DNA of 64,000 nucleotides, from NCBI GenBank assembly GCA_029204225.1, contig CM055097.1:9423593-9487592 (forward strand). The letters are read 5' to 3'. The DNA comes from Diphasiastrum complanatum. Taxonomy: Eukaryota > Streptophyta > Lycopodiopsida > Lycopodiales > Lycopodiaceae. The notes under the pieces are model-generated. The model worked only from the letters and a program-made list of their open reading frames with translations, made no database searches and was not told the origin of the DNA. Every line of letters begins with the position of its first letter. Positions within the stretch are counted from its first letter, which is position 1. The position numbers were made by a program, and so were the translations under genes. Shown here one piece after another: positions 10,822 to 22,473 of the stretch.

Positions 10822-13800
10822 AACCGTCTTGGTCCTCTAAGACAAAGTCTGGAAAAATCTTGCGAAGGACGCTGCCTCTATCCCAAGTGGCATTCTCAAC
10901 AGGCTGATCATTCCACTTAACCAGATATTCTCGGTATAGAGTATGACGAGTCTGCGTCTCTCTACTATCAAAAATCTCCTCTGGTTCATGTGGAGGTTGT
11001 TGAGGATCCAATGGGAGAACTAGAACACTGTCCTCTACCAGATTGTCTGATCTGGTTAAGGCTTTTCGTAACTGACTTACATGAAAGACTGGAAAAACCT
11101 TACTGCTGTGTGGGAGTTCTAGTTCATAGGTGACCTCGCCTAGTCTCCTACTGATGGTAAAGGGACCACAATACCTTGGAGACAACTTAGCACACACTCC
11201 TGATTTGAGGGTTTTAGAGTCAACTGGGACTCTCAAGTAGACTTTCTCACCAGTGGAGAACTGCACATCCCATCTGTGTGGATCTGCATAATGCCTGGCT
11301 CAATCCTGGGACTGCCTAATGCTACGCTTAGCATGTTCTATCATCTGGTTTAGGTCCTCTAAAAAGTTTCTGGCTGCTTCAACTTTTTCTTGTTTAAACC
11401 CTACAGCTGTGGGTGAGCGTGGCTGAAAACCGTACATCAGCATAAATGGGCTGTATCCCGTAGCTGAATGTTTGGTACTGTTATAAGCAAACTCTAATAT
11501 CGAGAGATACTCCTCCCAATTAGTCTGCTTCTTGCTGACGTATGCACGAAGCATATCTTCCAGCACTTGATTTACCCTTTCTGTTTGACCGTCCATCTGT
11601 GGATGGTCGGTGGTACTCATATTAAGTTTAGTATGGAGATGATGGAATACTGCCCTCCAAAAATTTCCAGTAAACTTATTGTCCCGGTCGCTGACCATGC
11701 CGGAAGGTAGACCGTACAATATAAATAGCCCGTCTACAAACAACCTCGCTAACTCTGGAGCTCTAACGGTTGTTTTGGTCGGAATGAAATTAGCCATTTT
11801 GGTCAGACGGTCAACTGTGACCCATATAGCGTCACTACCCCTTTGGGTTTTAGGCAGGCCTACTATAAAATCCATAGAGATACTCTCCCATTTACCAGCT
11901 GGTATTTCTAAGGGATGCAACAACCCTCCTGCCTTTAAACGCTTTGCTTTATTTACTTGACATTTCTGGCAATTGGTTACATACTGGTGAACGTCCTTTT
12001 TCATACTGGGCCAAAGAAATTGCCTACGAAGAAGTTCATAGGTCTTCTGTATGCCTGGGTGTCCCGCGCTAGGATTGTCATGACATTCATATAGGACCTG
12101 CTGCCTATAATCCTCTGAATTGGGGACACATACTCTATCTCTATAGAGCAAGTACTCATCCTGAATGGAATACTGTTTCCATTTGAATCCTTGAGTCAAC
12201 TGACCCTCAACCACTGGGGTTTGCTTGGGTACTACAGGCTCAGAATCCTCAACGTCATCTGACGACGTATACTCGGACTCATCATCATCCTCAACGGAAG
12301 CTGCCGTATTCTTGGATGAACTGGCACCAGCCCCGACTGGTTCTGGAGTCTGTAACTGTCTGCTCTGGACTGAGTTCCAGATAGTAGAGAAGAATGCATC
12401 ATGCTGGCATTTCCCTCTCAAGGACTCGAGTAACTCATTACGAATCTGAGTAAAACTCAGCTCGTTTATCATAGGCATTCTGCTAAGGGCATCTGCTACT
12501 GTATTGAATTTTCCACGTCTATATCTGATAGACATGTCAAACTCTTGCATCAACTCTGCCCAACGAGCTTTCCGACCTCTAAGCTCAGGTTGATTGCAAA
12601 GATATCTGAGACTCTCATGGTCTGTCAGGACCTCAAAAATGGCACCATACAAATAATGCCTCCAAGTCTTCAGGGCATGGACTATAGAAAAGAGTTCCTT
12701 TTCATAGGCACTGTACCTAGTCTGAGCTGGCTCGAGTTTTTTACTCTCGAACGCAACTGGTCGTCCGCCTTGAGTTAGCACAGCACCTACTGCAAAGTCG
12801 GTAGCATCTGTTTCGACCACAAATGGCTGATTGGGGTCGACGACTTTTAAAACCGGTGCTGTAGCTAAGGCTGTTTTGAGAGCATCAAAGCTCTCCTGCT
12901 GTGCAGACTCCCAAATGAACTCCTTTCCCTTCCCCTTAAGGAGATTTGTCATAGGAACGGCTATCTGAGCATATTCCTTGACAAATCGTCTGTAATATCC
13001 CGCCAGATCAAGAAAGATCTGAAGTTCCAAAATATTCTGAGGTCTCAGCCAACTGAGTATGGCTTTAACCTTATTTGGGTCCATCTTAATCCCATCTGAA
13101 GAGATAATGTGACCCAAATATGCTACTTCTTCAACGAAGGATTCACACTTGGATTGTTTAGCATAGAGCTTATGCTTTCTGAGCAGTCGAAACACCTTTT
13201 TGAGGTGTTTTAGATGCTCCTTCCTCGTTTTGCTGTAAACGAGGATGTCATCTAAGAATACGACTACAAACTTACCCAAGTATGGTCTGAGGACACTGTT
13301 CATCAAGGTCATAAAGGTAGCTGGAGCATTTGTGAGCCCAAATGGCATCACCTTAAACTCATAATGACCGTGACGAGTCCTAAAAGCTGTTTTCGAGACA
13401 TCTTTCGATTTTTTACGGACTTGATGATATCCCGATCTGAGGTCTATTTTTTTGAAAAACTTAGCCCCGTCGAGTTGGTCAAACAACTCATCTGCCCGAG
13501 GCATAGGGTATTTATTCTTAATTGTGACTTTATTGAGGGCTCTGTAATCTACGCAAAGACGCATAGACCCCTCTTTCTTTTTCACCAATAGGACTGGTGA
13601 GGCCCATGGCGAACTACTGGTCTGAATTTGGCCTTTCCCAAGATAGTCTGTTAACTGCCTAGTTATTTCTTCATCCTCTGTCCGGCTGACCCGATACGGA
13701 GGTTTAGAAACAGGTGCTGTACCTGGTACTAGGTTTATTACATGATCTACCTCTCTGCTAGGTGGTAAACCATGTGGTAAATCTTCAGGAAAAACATCTT

Positions 13801-13981
13801 TAAATTTAGACAACAAAGTTTCTAATTTACTGATTTTCTGCTGAATAGAACTGGAAATAGAAACTTCAGGAATAAACTGAAAGTCACATAAGAATACCTG
13901 ATGATCTTCGTCTCCGATTAGCTGACAGAGCTCTGAACTGCAGACCATAGGACTATTGGGAACATCATGCTCCCCATGCAA
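10817..13981 (-). pseudogene. pol of Gypsy-I copy 2: RT, RNase H, integrase, chromodomain
   Basis: One long frame (13981-11300, 893 aa) carries RT with [11 protein letters not shown], RNase H ([15 protein letters not shown]), the integrase zinc-binding region ([11 protein letters not shown] ... NCQKCQ) and the catalytic core ([34 protein letters not shown]). A second frame in the same register (11266-10817, 149 aa) carries the integrase C-terminus ([11 protein letters not shown]) and a chromodomain (YREYLVKWNDQPVENATW). The two are separated only by TGA near 11298, where copy 3 has CGA. In chromoviruses the chromodomain is thought to steer integration to marked chromatin. Confidence 0.93.
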
Positions 13982-15587
13982 CTGGATCTCTCGGCCTTTT
14001 ATGTTGAAAGCTGAGGGTGTTCTCCTGATAGTTTCTGTGGAGGGAAGGTCCTAAACTGTAGAGCCAATCTCTCCCGAGAACAATGTCTGTGCGATCCAGG
14101 TGCATTATCTGAAAGTTTATTTCATCTTGTTACCCCTGAATACCAAGATTTACTTTACCTACCATAGTTTCCCAAATTTTCTTATCTTCACCCTTAGCTA
14201 ATGAAACTATGTACCTATGCTGACTAGGTACTTCTGGAAGTCCGAGTTTTTTAACAAGGGTGTAGTTGATGAAATTATGGGTCGCCCCATCATCAACCAT
14301 AACTCTGACTGACTGGTTACCAACTTTCCCATGCATACGTACTAGGTCATGTAGCCCAAAGCTGAAGGGTCTCGCTAGCATTGCAGAGGTCAGCTGGCAA
14401 CAGTGTTCATGGTCTTCATGAATCACTTTGATCTCGGAAGCTGCCGAGTCACTCGGGAAACTTACGATCTGAACAAGATGGACTTGTTTTTTATTTTTTT
14501 TATCTTTTTTTGTTGAGGGCCCCTTGGGACACTGTCTGACTGTGTGTCTCTTGCCCATGCACACAAAGCACAAACGTTCTCGTTTGGCTTTCTCAAAATC
14601 TTCTGGTTTCAAGGGCTGTATGAGCGATGGATGTTTCTAAGGAGCTTCATCTTTAACTTTATCTTCTTTCTTTCTTTTTAAAAATTTCTTTTTAAATTGA
14701 AAGTCTTTCTGAGGAGGTTGCTCAGAAAGGGGCTGCTGTCTCGCCCTCTTCCTACCCACGGAATCATCATAGATTTGAGCATATCTGAGAGCTTGCTCAA
14801 GGGTAGTAGGCGAGTTTCTCTGGACCTCTACTTTATATTCATCCTTGAGGCCTCGGACAAATCCCCTGATGTTCTGATAATCATCCATATTTTTAATTTT
14901 TAAAATTGCTTATATTGGATGAGGGACTTGTCCATTACTGTTCTTTCGCAGGCTTCCCAGGCTCTATCAAGTTCATTTTCTGGTAGGAATTCTCGTAGGA
15001 AAGCTTCTTCAAAGGCTTTCCATGACCGGGGGAGTCTGCCCAGTCTCCTGGAGATTTAACCACCACCTATAGGCCATAGGCCCTAAGGAAAGACTGGCCT
15101 CAAGAGCTTGCAAATGGTCAGGGGTCTGTTTAAGAGCATGAATGTTCTTCCATTTGCTGAGGAAGGTTTGTAGAATATTTGTATTTCTATCCTTCTTTTC
15201 CCCATTAAAAGTAGGAGGTTTTAAATCTTTAAAAACACTGGGGTGAGAACGTAAAGTCTCACCCGAAACTGATGGGAGTGGAGAAGGGGATAACTGAGAA
15301 GTGGAGGGAAGGCTTCCTTTTGTGGAACTCAAAATCAAGTTTTTGAGTTCAGCGAACGAGTCGTCCACACTGGACTTGAAATTGGCTAATGCCAACTTCA
15401 GTTCATCCACTTCTGTTACCAATTGGAGAAACTGCTCCTTGGTAACCAGTTCGTCGAGTTCTTCGGTGAACTGTTCCTGTTCTTCCACTTCCATGGGTTC
15501 CTTCCCTTTTCTGTAAGCCAAGGCTTCTGTTTCAAGTTCGTCGAAGCCTCTCTCCGGGGGTTGATCAGGTCCCTGAGGAGTGGTCAT
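13982..15587 (-). pseudogene. gag and protease of Gypsy-I copy 2
   Basis: Start MTTPQGPDQPPERG at 15587. The capsid region ends WWLNLQETGQTPP, where an extra G near 15030 shifts the frame. A 16-base loss near 14912 is a further break, and TAG at 14637-14639 stands where copies 1 and 3 have CAG. The next frame (14612-14130) holds the zinc knuckle CFVCMGKRHTVRQC (C-X2-C-X4-H-X4-C) and the protease motif VMVDDGATHNFI. Copy 4 shares the same TAG, so the stop predates at least one of the two insertions. Confidence 0.9.
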
Positions 15588-16468
15588 CTTCGGAACTGAA
15601 AGAGAGCTACCTTAACTTCTGAAGGAAAAAAGAGTCTAAAAGACTAATTTACAACTGTACAAGGGAAAGGAAAGATGACTTAGCTGTTTCTGAGGACTGT
15701 ACTTCCAAAGAAATTACGAAAAGGAACCCTCTCAGCTCTTCCACCCAAAATTTCAGACCTGCTGTCCCGGAAAGTCCCTGTTTATGGCTCCAAAATAGCA
15801 CCAAGATTTCCGGTGTCTTGAGTAGAGTTGCTCACTGCTCTGATTGCAGACGTGGGGCTCCAAAAAATGAGGCAAAGGACCTTGAAAAGTATAAAACTTT
15901 CTGAAACTGAAAGCTGCCTACCCTCGCTGATCTGACAGCATCTGAGTTGGTCCAAAAAAAACAAGTCTGAAGCCAAAAAACCACTCCAAAATCTGGATTT
16001 TTGATGGCACCCTGCTCGCTGATCTGTGGCAAGAAAAGTTGTTGCCTAAACCTTCGAAAATCTTGCAAATCAGAAATGAGTTTTGACTCCTTTCTCTTCC
16101 CTGTCCAGCGCTGGCCCTGCTACTACCTTTTGATTAGAACTTACTCTAATCTACTCAAAACTTGCTACAATGTTCAGATCTGAAGGCTAGCTATACAGCG
16201 ATGGATCTGCCCATCCTTTTCTCTTGTAAGTCCACTCAGACTCACAGTGATCTACACTCGAAAATCAGAGAGGAAAACTGATTTTTCAGCGCTGAAGCTA
16301 TTCTAAAAGATATGCTTCCAAACTGCTGAGAAATCCAGCAAATTGGAGGATTAGAAAGCTGATCCTATAGCGATTTGCCTCCTCTATTCTTTCCTAAGAA
16401 TCTGAGAAATCTTTCCTATCTTCTGATAACTTTCTCTACTGCTGTCCTGAACTCCCTAGGATGGAGAT
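15588..16468 (-). other. Leader region of Gypsy-I copy 2
   Basis: Untranslated leader between gag and the primer-binding site, with no sustained frame. It diverges more between copies than the coding part does. Confidence 0.7.
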
Positions 16469-16481
16469 GGCTTTGATACCA
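16469..16481 (-). promoter_or_regulatory. Primer-binding site of Gypsy-I copy 2
   Basis: Reads TGGTATCAAAGCC on the minus strand, one base changed (G to A) from the initiator tRNA-Met complement seen in copies 1, 3 and 4. Confidence 0.88.
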
Positions 16482-16482
16482 G

Positions 16483-16840
16483 TGTAATAGATCCTAACAC
16501 CACAGTAGGGCAAACACTAACTGATCCACCCAACCTTGCCTACTCCCTGATATAGAGTAAGCCCCTCCTAGCCCAGTGTGAGGACTGGTAGCATGCTACT
16601 GCCAAGTGTCGGCCACGTGGCACTGACGTGGCCGACTGCACGTCGGGACCCAACTGGGAGCCCTATCCTGCTGACAAGGTCCCTAGGTTGTGTTAGGCCC
16701 GCCATGGCTATGGACCATGCTGGGGCACACTACTCACACTGTCTTGCCCTGTTGGTCATGTACGCTGGACATGACCCTGACTGTGGTATCTGACCTATCT
16801 GTGTTCTCTAGGGTTCGGCACTGGTTACGAGCTCGTAACA
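16483..16840 (-). repeat. 5' LTR of Gypsy-I copy 2
   Basis: 358 bases, followed by the gtacc target duplication. It differs from its partner at 10448-10805 by about eight substitutions, most of them C/T or G/A changes. Confidence 0.96.
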
Positions 16841-18905
16841 GTACCACACACTCATTGGACCTCCTCCTGCATTCCATCGGGTGCCTGCCTTGGGTCAGTG
16901 AGATTCTCACGAGGGCACTTGCGGTTGCAGACTTCGTCACATGCAAGCGCCGCATGACTGCCCTTTTCCGCACATTCAACAGGTAAGATGCTACTTATTT
17001 TTTGGCTCGTTCAAGATGCTTCTTTTTTTTTGGTTCGTTTCATGTATGCCTCTCATTCCGTTTGTCAATGCAGGCTCGACTTGAAGAAGCCTGCTCGCAC
17101 CCGCTTCGCCTACCAGTTCATCATGCTTGAGCGGCTACACAAGCTCAAGGGTGATTTGCGGCACATGGCTACTTCTGCAGAGTTCACCGCCATGGACCTG
17201 TCCACGACCCCAGAGGGCTTGGCCTTCCACGACATCCTCTTCATGGAGCCTTTCTGGGTGGATATGCAGCAACTGATGGACGTCATGCGCCCCATCTACT
17301 CTGTCCTGAGACTCGTTGATCGCGAGGGGTGCACGATGGGCCTCATTTACGAGTTCATGGACCGCATAGGCGAGTCTCTCCAGTGTTCTGAGCTGGACCC
17401 TGCCAGGCATAACTTTTTTCCGTCTCACCATCCTTTCTTCCATTTCGCACTCTCGTCTTGCTGCCGCAACACGATGGTATGTAATTTTTGCCTCCACACG
17501 GTATGGTCTATCAGGCAGTTGTGGCGGCGACGATGGGATAAGTTTCACCGGCCCATTCACAGTGTGGCCCACATACTGCATCCGCTGTTTCAGAGCGAGA
17601 GGCGTATGACGATGCAGAGCTGCGTGCGGACTGGTTCTCATACATCCGCCTCCTCAGCAGCGACACTGGTATCCGTAGCAGGCTCGAGGAGCGGAGGCTC
17701 AGTTATAGGCAGACTCTTGCTCTATCGTTTGCTTTCGTTCGCTCAATTTCCCTACGCAGGCTCAATTGTACTCATGCGTATCGTTGCTCTATTTCAGGCA
17801 CTGTCTGGGGCTGTTCGGCGAGGACCTTGCACGTGTAGGCTCTTGCCGGTATCATGGTGGGAGAGCTACGGCGCTGGACAGCCAGACCTGAGGATGCTCG
17901 CGTTCCGAGTCCTTTCACAGGTATGTTGTCTAATCTCATTCATCCAACCAGTTTTCGCATTTTCTCTACAAGGTCGATGCTCACTCGAGTGGTTGCCAAT
18001 TAATGCAGGACTGTTTTGCTTGCGTGTACGAGCGGAATTGGTCAACGTTCAACCTTGTTCACACGAATAGGCGGAACCGTCTGACGACTGAGTGATGCAA
18101 TGACTTGGTGTACTGCAACACCAACACCAGGGTGGTTCGACGCATCACGGACAGCATGAGGGCAGGAGGCGTAGGCTCCCTACTCTTGCAGGTATATGTC
18201 TATGCTCTATCGTTTGCTTTCGTGATAGTTTAAGACATTCAGTTTAATGCCCTCATAGTTGCTTCGGCTATTCTCACGAATGATTGACTTCTGCAGGTCA
18301 ATCCCGATGAGTGCCTGGTTGCAGCGGCCGATCATGAGGCAGAGCCAGAGGTTGATCCAGACGATGCTGTTCGGCGTGCTCTGCGGGGTGATCCCGAGGA
18401 TGATGTTGACACCGAGGAGATCACCCCCCTCCCTGCTGACGTTCCATTGCCCTCCTCTGATGATGAGCCCACATATGATTCAGACGAGACGGTCGACCTT
18501 GTGGGGGATGGTCCACCTGCCCCACCCAGTACTCCCGCTTCCCGCCCCCTTTCAGATGATGGCTGGTCAGAGTTTGCGAGGGAGACAGAGGCTGCTGCCC
18601 AAAGACAGATAGCAGAGAGACGACTCAGAGCATCACAGGCAGGCAGTTCTTCCCAGAGACCCCCCCGAGGCAGAGGGAGACCCCCAGGCAGGAGTGTACC
18701 ACAGAGGGTTCCTTCCGGCAAAGCCAGAGGTAGGCCAGCCAAGAGGGGACGCACTGATGATTTTTCTAGTCGTCTCTTGCAAGGCATTGGACCAGACTTA
18801 GAGGAGTCCCAGATGCCTCCAGACTCCCAGCCAGACTTTGTATTTGACACCCCTGAGGATGCATCTGGCACGCAGAGGGATGATTTTTTTAGCACAGACT
18901 TGTAG

Positions 18906-19064
18906 ATATTGATACACACAGACTATCATGTATACTGGCATAAGATGAGATGTATATATTCTTTTACAGTTTATTCGTGTCATGGCTAGTTTAGCATGAT
19001 TGCTTACAAATGGTTAGCTCTGTGAAATTTGAATGGTTAGTTAGAAATGGTTTGCTCCGGGCAA

Positions 19065-19139
<75 letters not shown>

Positions 19140-19783
19140 AGCACATCTGCATCCCTCTCATGTTCAACCATTCAACATAACATGCTAAACCCGACATCCT
19201 AACAAATGGCACAGTTAACATAACACCCTAAACCCTAACAAATCGTCATAAACCCACAACCCCACAGCCACAACCATAATCATCATTACCACATCCATAA
19301 ACATCATCAACCCCACGTCCTCATTGTGTCGTAGGCATTGCACCACAGGTATGTGCAACACTTGTGTAGCATTCACTTAAACTTGTGTAGAATGCATTAG
19401 TGGTCCAGGAATACAGTCCACAGGTTCGTGACCCCGATACGAACCTAACGGATCGAGCCTGGCTCGATTCGGGTATCGTTCGGTTAAAATGGCGTTTCGA
19501 CGGGAGAGAAACGCAATTAGGTCATGTGAAATGGACTAGTTTTGCAGCTTTCCGTCCGACGGCCCAGTTTCTCCAAATAGGATCCGTAGGTGCCGTCTGT
19601 TTCAGCCAGTGTACAACCTCAATAGGAACCTGTGGGAACAGATAGGACGAGGAACGGACAGCCGGCCGGCCCAAAACGTCCATCCGAAGTTCGACGTTAA
19701 ACAGGGCTTCAGGAACACTTTGTCCGGTCGGGACCTGAAAATTGGGAGATGTTTCGGGGCCCTCGTGTCGGTACTGTGCCATA
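18906..19783 (+). other. 3' flank of hAT-A with a (GA)n tract
   Basis: Non-coding sequence after the transposase stop. It contains (GA)n at 19067-19137 and an AC-rich stretch with one CCCTAAACCCTAA word near 19227. The part at about 19540-19745 reappears inverted at about 54220-54400 (shared phrases such as GTTTAACGTCGAACTT and TGTTCCCACAGGTTCCTAT), so it belongs to a dispersed repeat, probably an hAT-A-type element. No gene is seen. Confidence 0.6.
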
Positions 19784-19985
19784 AGTAGTTAGTAAGCCGT
19801 TGAAGTTCATCCGGGGAGAAACCGATCTCGTCAACCGAGCCATAGTAGTTTGTAGGTCTCGTGGTTCCCTGTAGTGAATGACACAGTTTTGCGTAAGTAA
19901 TTAGTAAGCTGTTGAAGTTTATCCGAGGGGAAACCGATCACATCATATAAGACATAGTGGTGTGTAGGCCTGTGCTGACAGAGGT
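19784..19985 (+). repeat. Direct tandem duplication, about 105-base period
   Basis: Two adjacent units both contain AGTAAGC(C/T)GTTGAAGTT, then GAAACCGATC and CATAGT. The second unit is diverged. It lies just outside the foldback. No coding content. Confidence 0.55.
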
Positions 19986-20377
19986 AGCTATACTTCTTGT
20001 AGGACTTTCAGTAGGATATTGTATATCAGAACAGTGTGGATAACCTTATTGCAAACGTTATATTTGGGAAAAGTGAACTGTGGCAGGAATATTCAGAAAC
20101 AAATCAGCTTTGGATCTGGATCTCTTTTATCAGGTTCCATGAAAAGTGTCGATGTCACAACATGTATCACAAGAGAGGTCTTCGTTCACTTCTACATTTG
20201 CCTACACCAATATTCTAATGAGAGAGTGTCTCAAGAGATTGTCACTCATCTAGTTGTGGGTGGTCATGGTCTGTTGACTCACTAACTTTGCCAAGTTCAT
20301 TTGATTCGTATCGGCACAATTGGATTTGTATCGACATAATTCTTGTCACTGCTGCAGTAGAACAGAATGGGATGATC

Positions 20378-21739
20378 GGTCTTGTAGTTCCCTGTAGTGA
20401 ATGGCATAGTTCTGCTGAACATTCACTCTTCTGGTGTCCATTCACTTCTGGAGTTTAAAATTGTGAACAACAGTTTTGTTACGGTTGTTTTCATCAAGCT
20501 ATGGAATTGAGGACGCACACCACACAAGCCCATCAAAACGTGCAAAAGTGTGGACCTATCGTATGGTTTAGTGCCAAGGGTTAGCAAACAAATGGCGAAA
20601 AGGCCAACATCAAATATACTGTTGAGCAAGATTCTGATGATGATGAAGAGTACAAGCCTTCAGTTAGCCAGGAAGAAAGTTCGATCTCTTCCATAACTTC
20701 AGAATGCAACGGATGTACTGAAGCTGCTTGGTTACCGACAGGGAATGGTGTAAATAAAAGTCAGTTAGAGCAGGTTTTGCAATCAGTACAGAGTTTGAAA
20801 GGCAGTTTTATGATTTAGGGTTTGGCTTCACTGCCCATTTCCTGAACTCAGACACCCAACGAAGTAGTATATAGCAGGCAATGTTCACTACCCTTTCATT
20901 TGGATATTTGGTCAGGAAGCCTTGCAAGAAAGCAATGGCCAAAAAGGTCCTTCCAGGGCATGCAGACGAAAGGAGTGGTTGTGTCGCCTTTACGTACTCC
21001 CAGATTTTACCACGCCATTAATTGCTCCGTTTTCGACTCCACGTTAAACGTTTTTGGTGAGCCTTCAGAGAAAACACCAGCTGGTTTGCAATTGATGATG
21101 TGGTAAAATCCGGGAACACATACTGGCGTCAGAACTACTCCTATCATCTCCATGCACTGGAAGGACATTTTTGACCATTGCTTTCTTGCATAGCCATATA
21201 TCCAGATGAAAGGGTATTGATCATTGCCTGATATATGCTGCTTCCTTGGGTGTCTGAGTTCAGGAAATGGGTAGTGAAGCCCATAAAACTACCTTTCAAA
21301 CTGTGTTCTTATTGCAAAACATGCTTTAATTGACTTTCACTCACACCGTCCCTGTCATATACCAAGCAACTTCAATACTTCTGTCACACTTCAGACTTAT
21401 GGAAGAGCTCGAACTTTCTTCCTAGCTAACTGAAGGCTTGTACTCCTCATCATCATCAGAATCTTGCTCAACAGTATCTTTGATATCCTCCTTCTGGTTG
21501 TTTGTTCCCCAAACCCTAAACCCCAAACCAAACAAAAGGCCAACATTTTAGCGCGTTTTGAGGTTTGTGTGTTGTGCGTCCTCAATTCCGTAGCTTGATG
21601 AAAACAACTGCAACAAAACTGCTGCTAACAGTGGTGAATGGTCATCAGAACCGTGCCATTCACTACAGGGAGTGAATGGTCACCAGAAGAGTGAATGGTC
21701 ATCAGAACTGTGCCATTCACTACAGGGAACCACAAGACC
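20378..21739. repeat. Large imperfect inverted repeat (foldback), 1.36 kb
   Basis: Left-arm landmarks reappear in reverse complement in the right arm. The ends are GGTCTTGTAGTTCCCTG and ...ACAAGACC. Middle landmarks are GTTTTCATCAAGCTA and GACTCAGACACCC-type phrases (20849 versus about 21260). Inner landmarks are CAATGGCCAAAAAGGTCCTT (20935) versus the complement near 21170, and the loop lies near 21020-21090. The arms are about 640 bases each and clearly diverged. A short frame in both arms encodes an acidic peptide (EQDSDDDEEYKPS). The right end abuts the hAT accessory-gene relic exactly where that relic loses homology. Confidence 0.8.
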
Positions 21740-21990
21740 TACTGGCTGGCCCGACGACGAGGGACCCTTTCCCTGACCATGGCCAGTTGTTCTGCGGTGA
21801 AGTTAATTTTAATCCGCTACGTTTCCTCGCCCTCGCCAGCTGGGGTAGAGGGGAACAGGTCTGAGAGTCGCAGGGCACGTGGCTGTAGCTCTGGTAGTCG
21901 CGCCATTATCTCTCGCTGGCTCTCGTGAAATTCTGCTTCTTGCTTCCGTTCGTTGTGTCGGCAGACATCTTCCAGAACCTGCTCCGTCGT
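21740..21990 (-). pseudogene. Relic of the hAT accessory gene (copy A)
   Basis: Translated on the minus strand this aligns with the 133-aa accessory protein at 36563-36964. It has LEDVCRHNERKQEAEF against LEEDIQRHNERHRKQEANI, and after a TAG it has INFTAEQLAMVRERVPRRRA against MNFTRRQLIMVRERAARRRA. The C-terminus is cut off by the foldback at 21739. No start codon is obvious; an in-frame TAA precedes the aligned part. It lies downstream of and convergent with hAT-A. Confidence 0.75.
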
Positions 21991-22331
21991 TTACCTGTAT
22001 TTATATACTTATAAAATATAGATTCGTCAGGGAGAGAGAGATAGCGAGGGCACGAGACAGAGTTTTGGAGACTCAAAAAATATAAATTGTTGCTCTTTCG
22101 TGTCCGATTCTGTAGATATCAGACATGGGAGGCATGGGGGCAGTGGTTAGGTCTGTTGCAAATTTTTTTGGGTAGCGTTTTCCTATTTTTTAACAGGAGG
22201 GGGCAGGTGGGTGCCAGACACCATCTGATAATTAATTCCGGGGGGGGGGGGGGGCAGGGGCCATAAATTGCTTTTATTTCGCTTTGGGGATGCGGGACAA
22301 CGTGGGCAAGTTTTTTTTTTTTTTTTTTTTG
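21991..22331. other. Non-coding stretch between hAT-A and hAT-B
   Basis: AT-rich sequence with poly(G) at about 22240-22252 and poly(T) at about 22311-22330. A CAGACATGGGAGG phrase near 22119 resembles the start of the GGACGC blocks. No gene is seen. Confidence 0.5.
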
Positions 22332-22435
22332 AAAATGGGAGACATGTCCGGACGCAGATGCACCCCTGAGGCGTCCGCGTCCAGACGCGGACGCGGACGC
22401 TCGTCCAGACGCGCGTCCGCGTCCAGGGTCCGCTT

Positions 22436-22473
<38 letters not shown>

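Larger units (their letters stand above)
10448..16840 (-). mobile_element. Gypsy-I copy 2, complete Ty3/gypsy chromovirus
   Basis: A full-length element of 6393 bases on the minus strand with two 358-base LTRs, a polypurine tract, a primer-binding site and gag-protease-RT-RNase H-integrase-chromodomain order. A 5-base target duplication gtacc flanks it (10443-10447 and 16841-16845). The LTRs differ at about eight positions by eye. Frames are interrupted by a CGA-to-TGA stop in integrase, a TAG after capsid and small indels in gag, so it is not autonomous. Confidence 0.97.
9245..18905 (+). pseudogene. hAT-A: BED/DUF659 hAT-like transposase, split by Gypsy-I copy 2
   Basis: Transposase gene of a second subfamily. 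Exon 1 (9245-10258) has a BED finger (C20, C23, H37), an Ala/Pro-rich linker and the DUF659/hAT part (YGCSIMADGWTDRRRRP near residue 275). Exon 2 starts at 10387 (VVMDNASN), is cut at 10447 and resumes at 16846 to 16982. Later exons: 17074-17406 (next intron would need a GC donor), from 17515, one ending 17920 (LPVSWWESYGAGQPDLRMLA), 18009-18191 (dimerisation, YERNWSTFNLVHTNRRNRL) and 18297-18905 (acidic, with RGRPPGR and RGRPAKRGR AT-hook-like motifs). Damage: about 28 bases missing at the insertion site, a frameshift near 17600 and TGA at 18093. Confidence 0.88.

Noticed and set aside
12225-13591. Plus-strand frames of 70-93 codons within Gypsy-I pol (also at 193, 827, 27212 and 28031)
   Set aside because: Antisense shadows of conserved pol; conservation is explained by the minus-strand protein.
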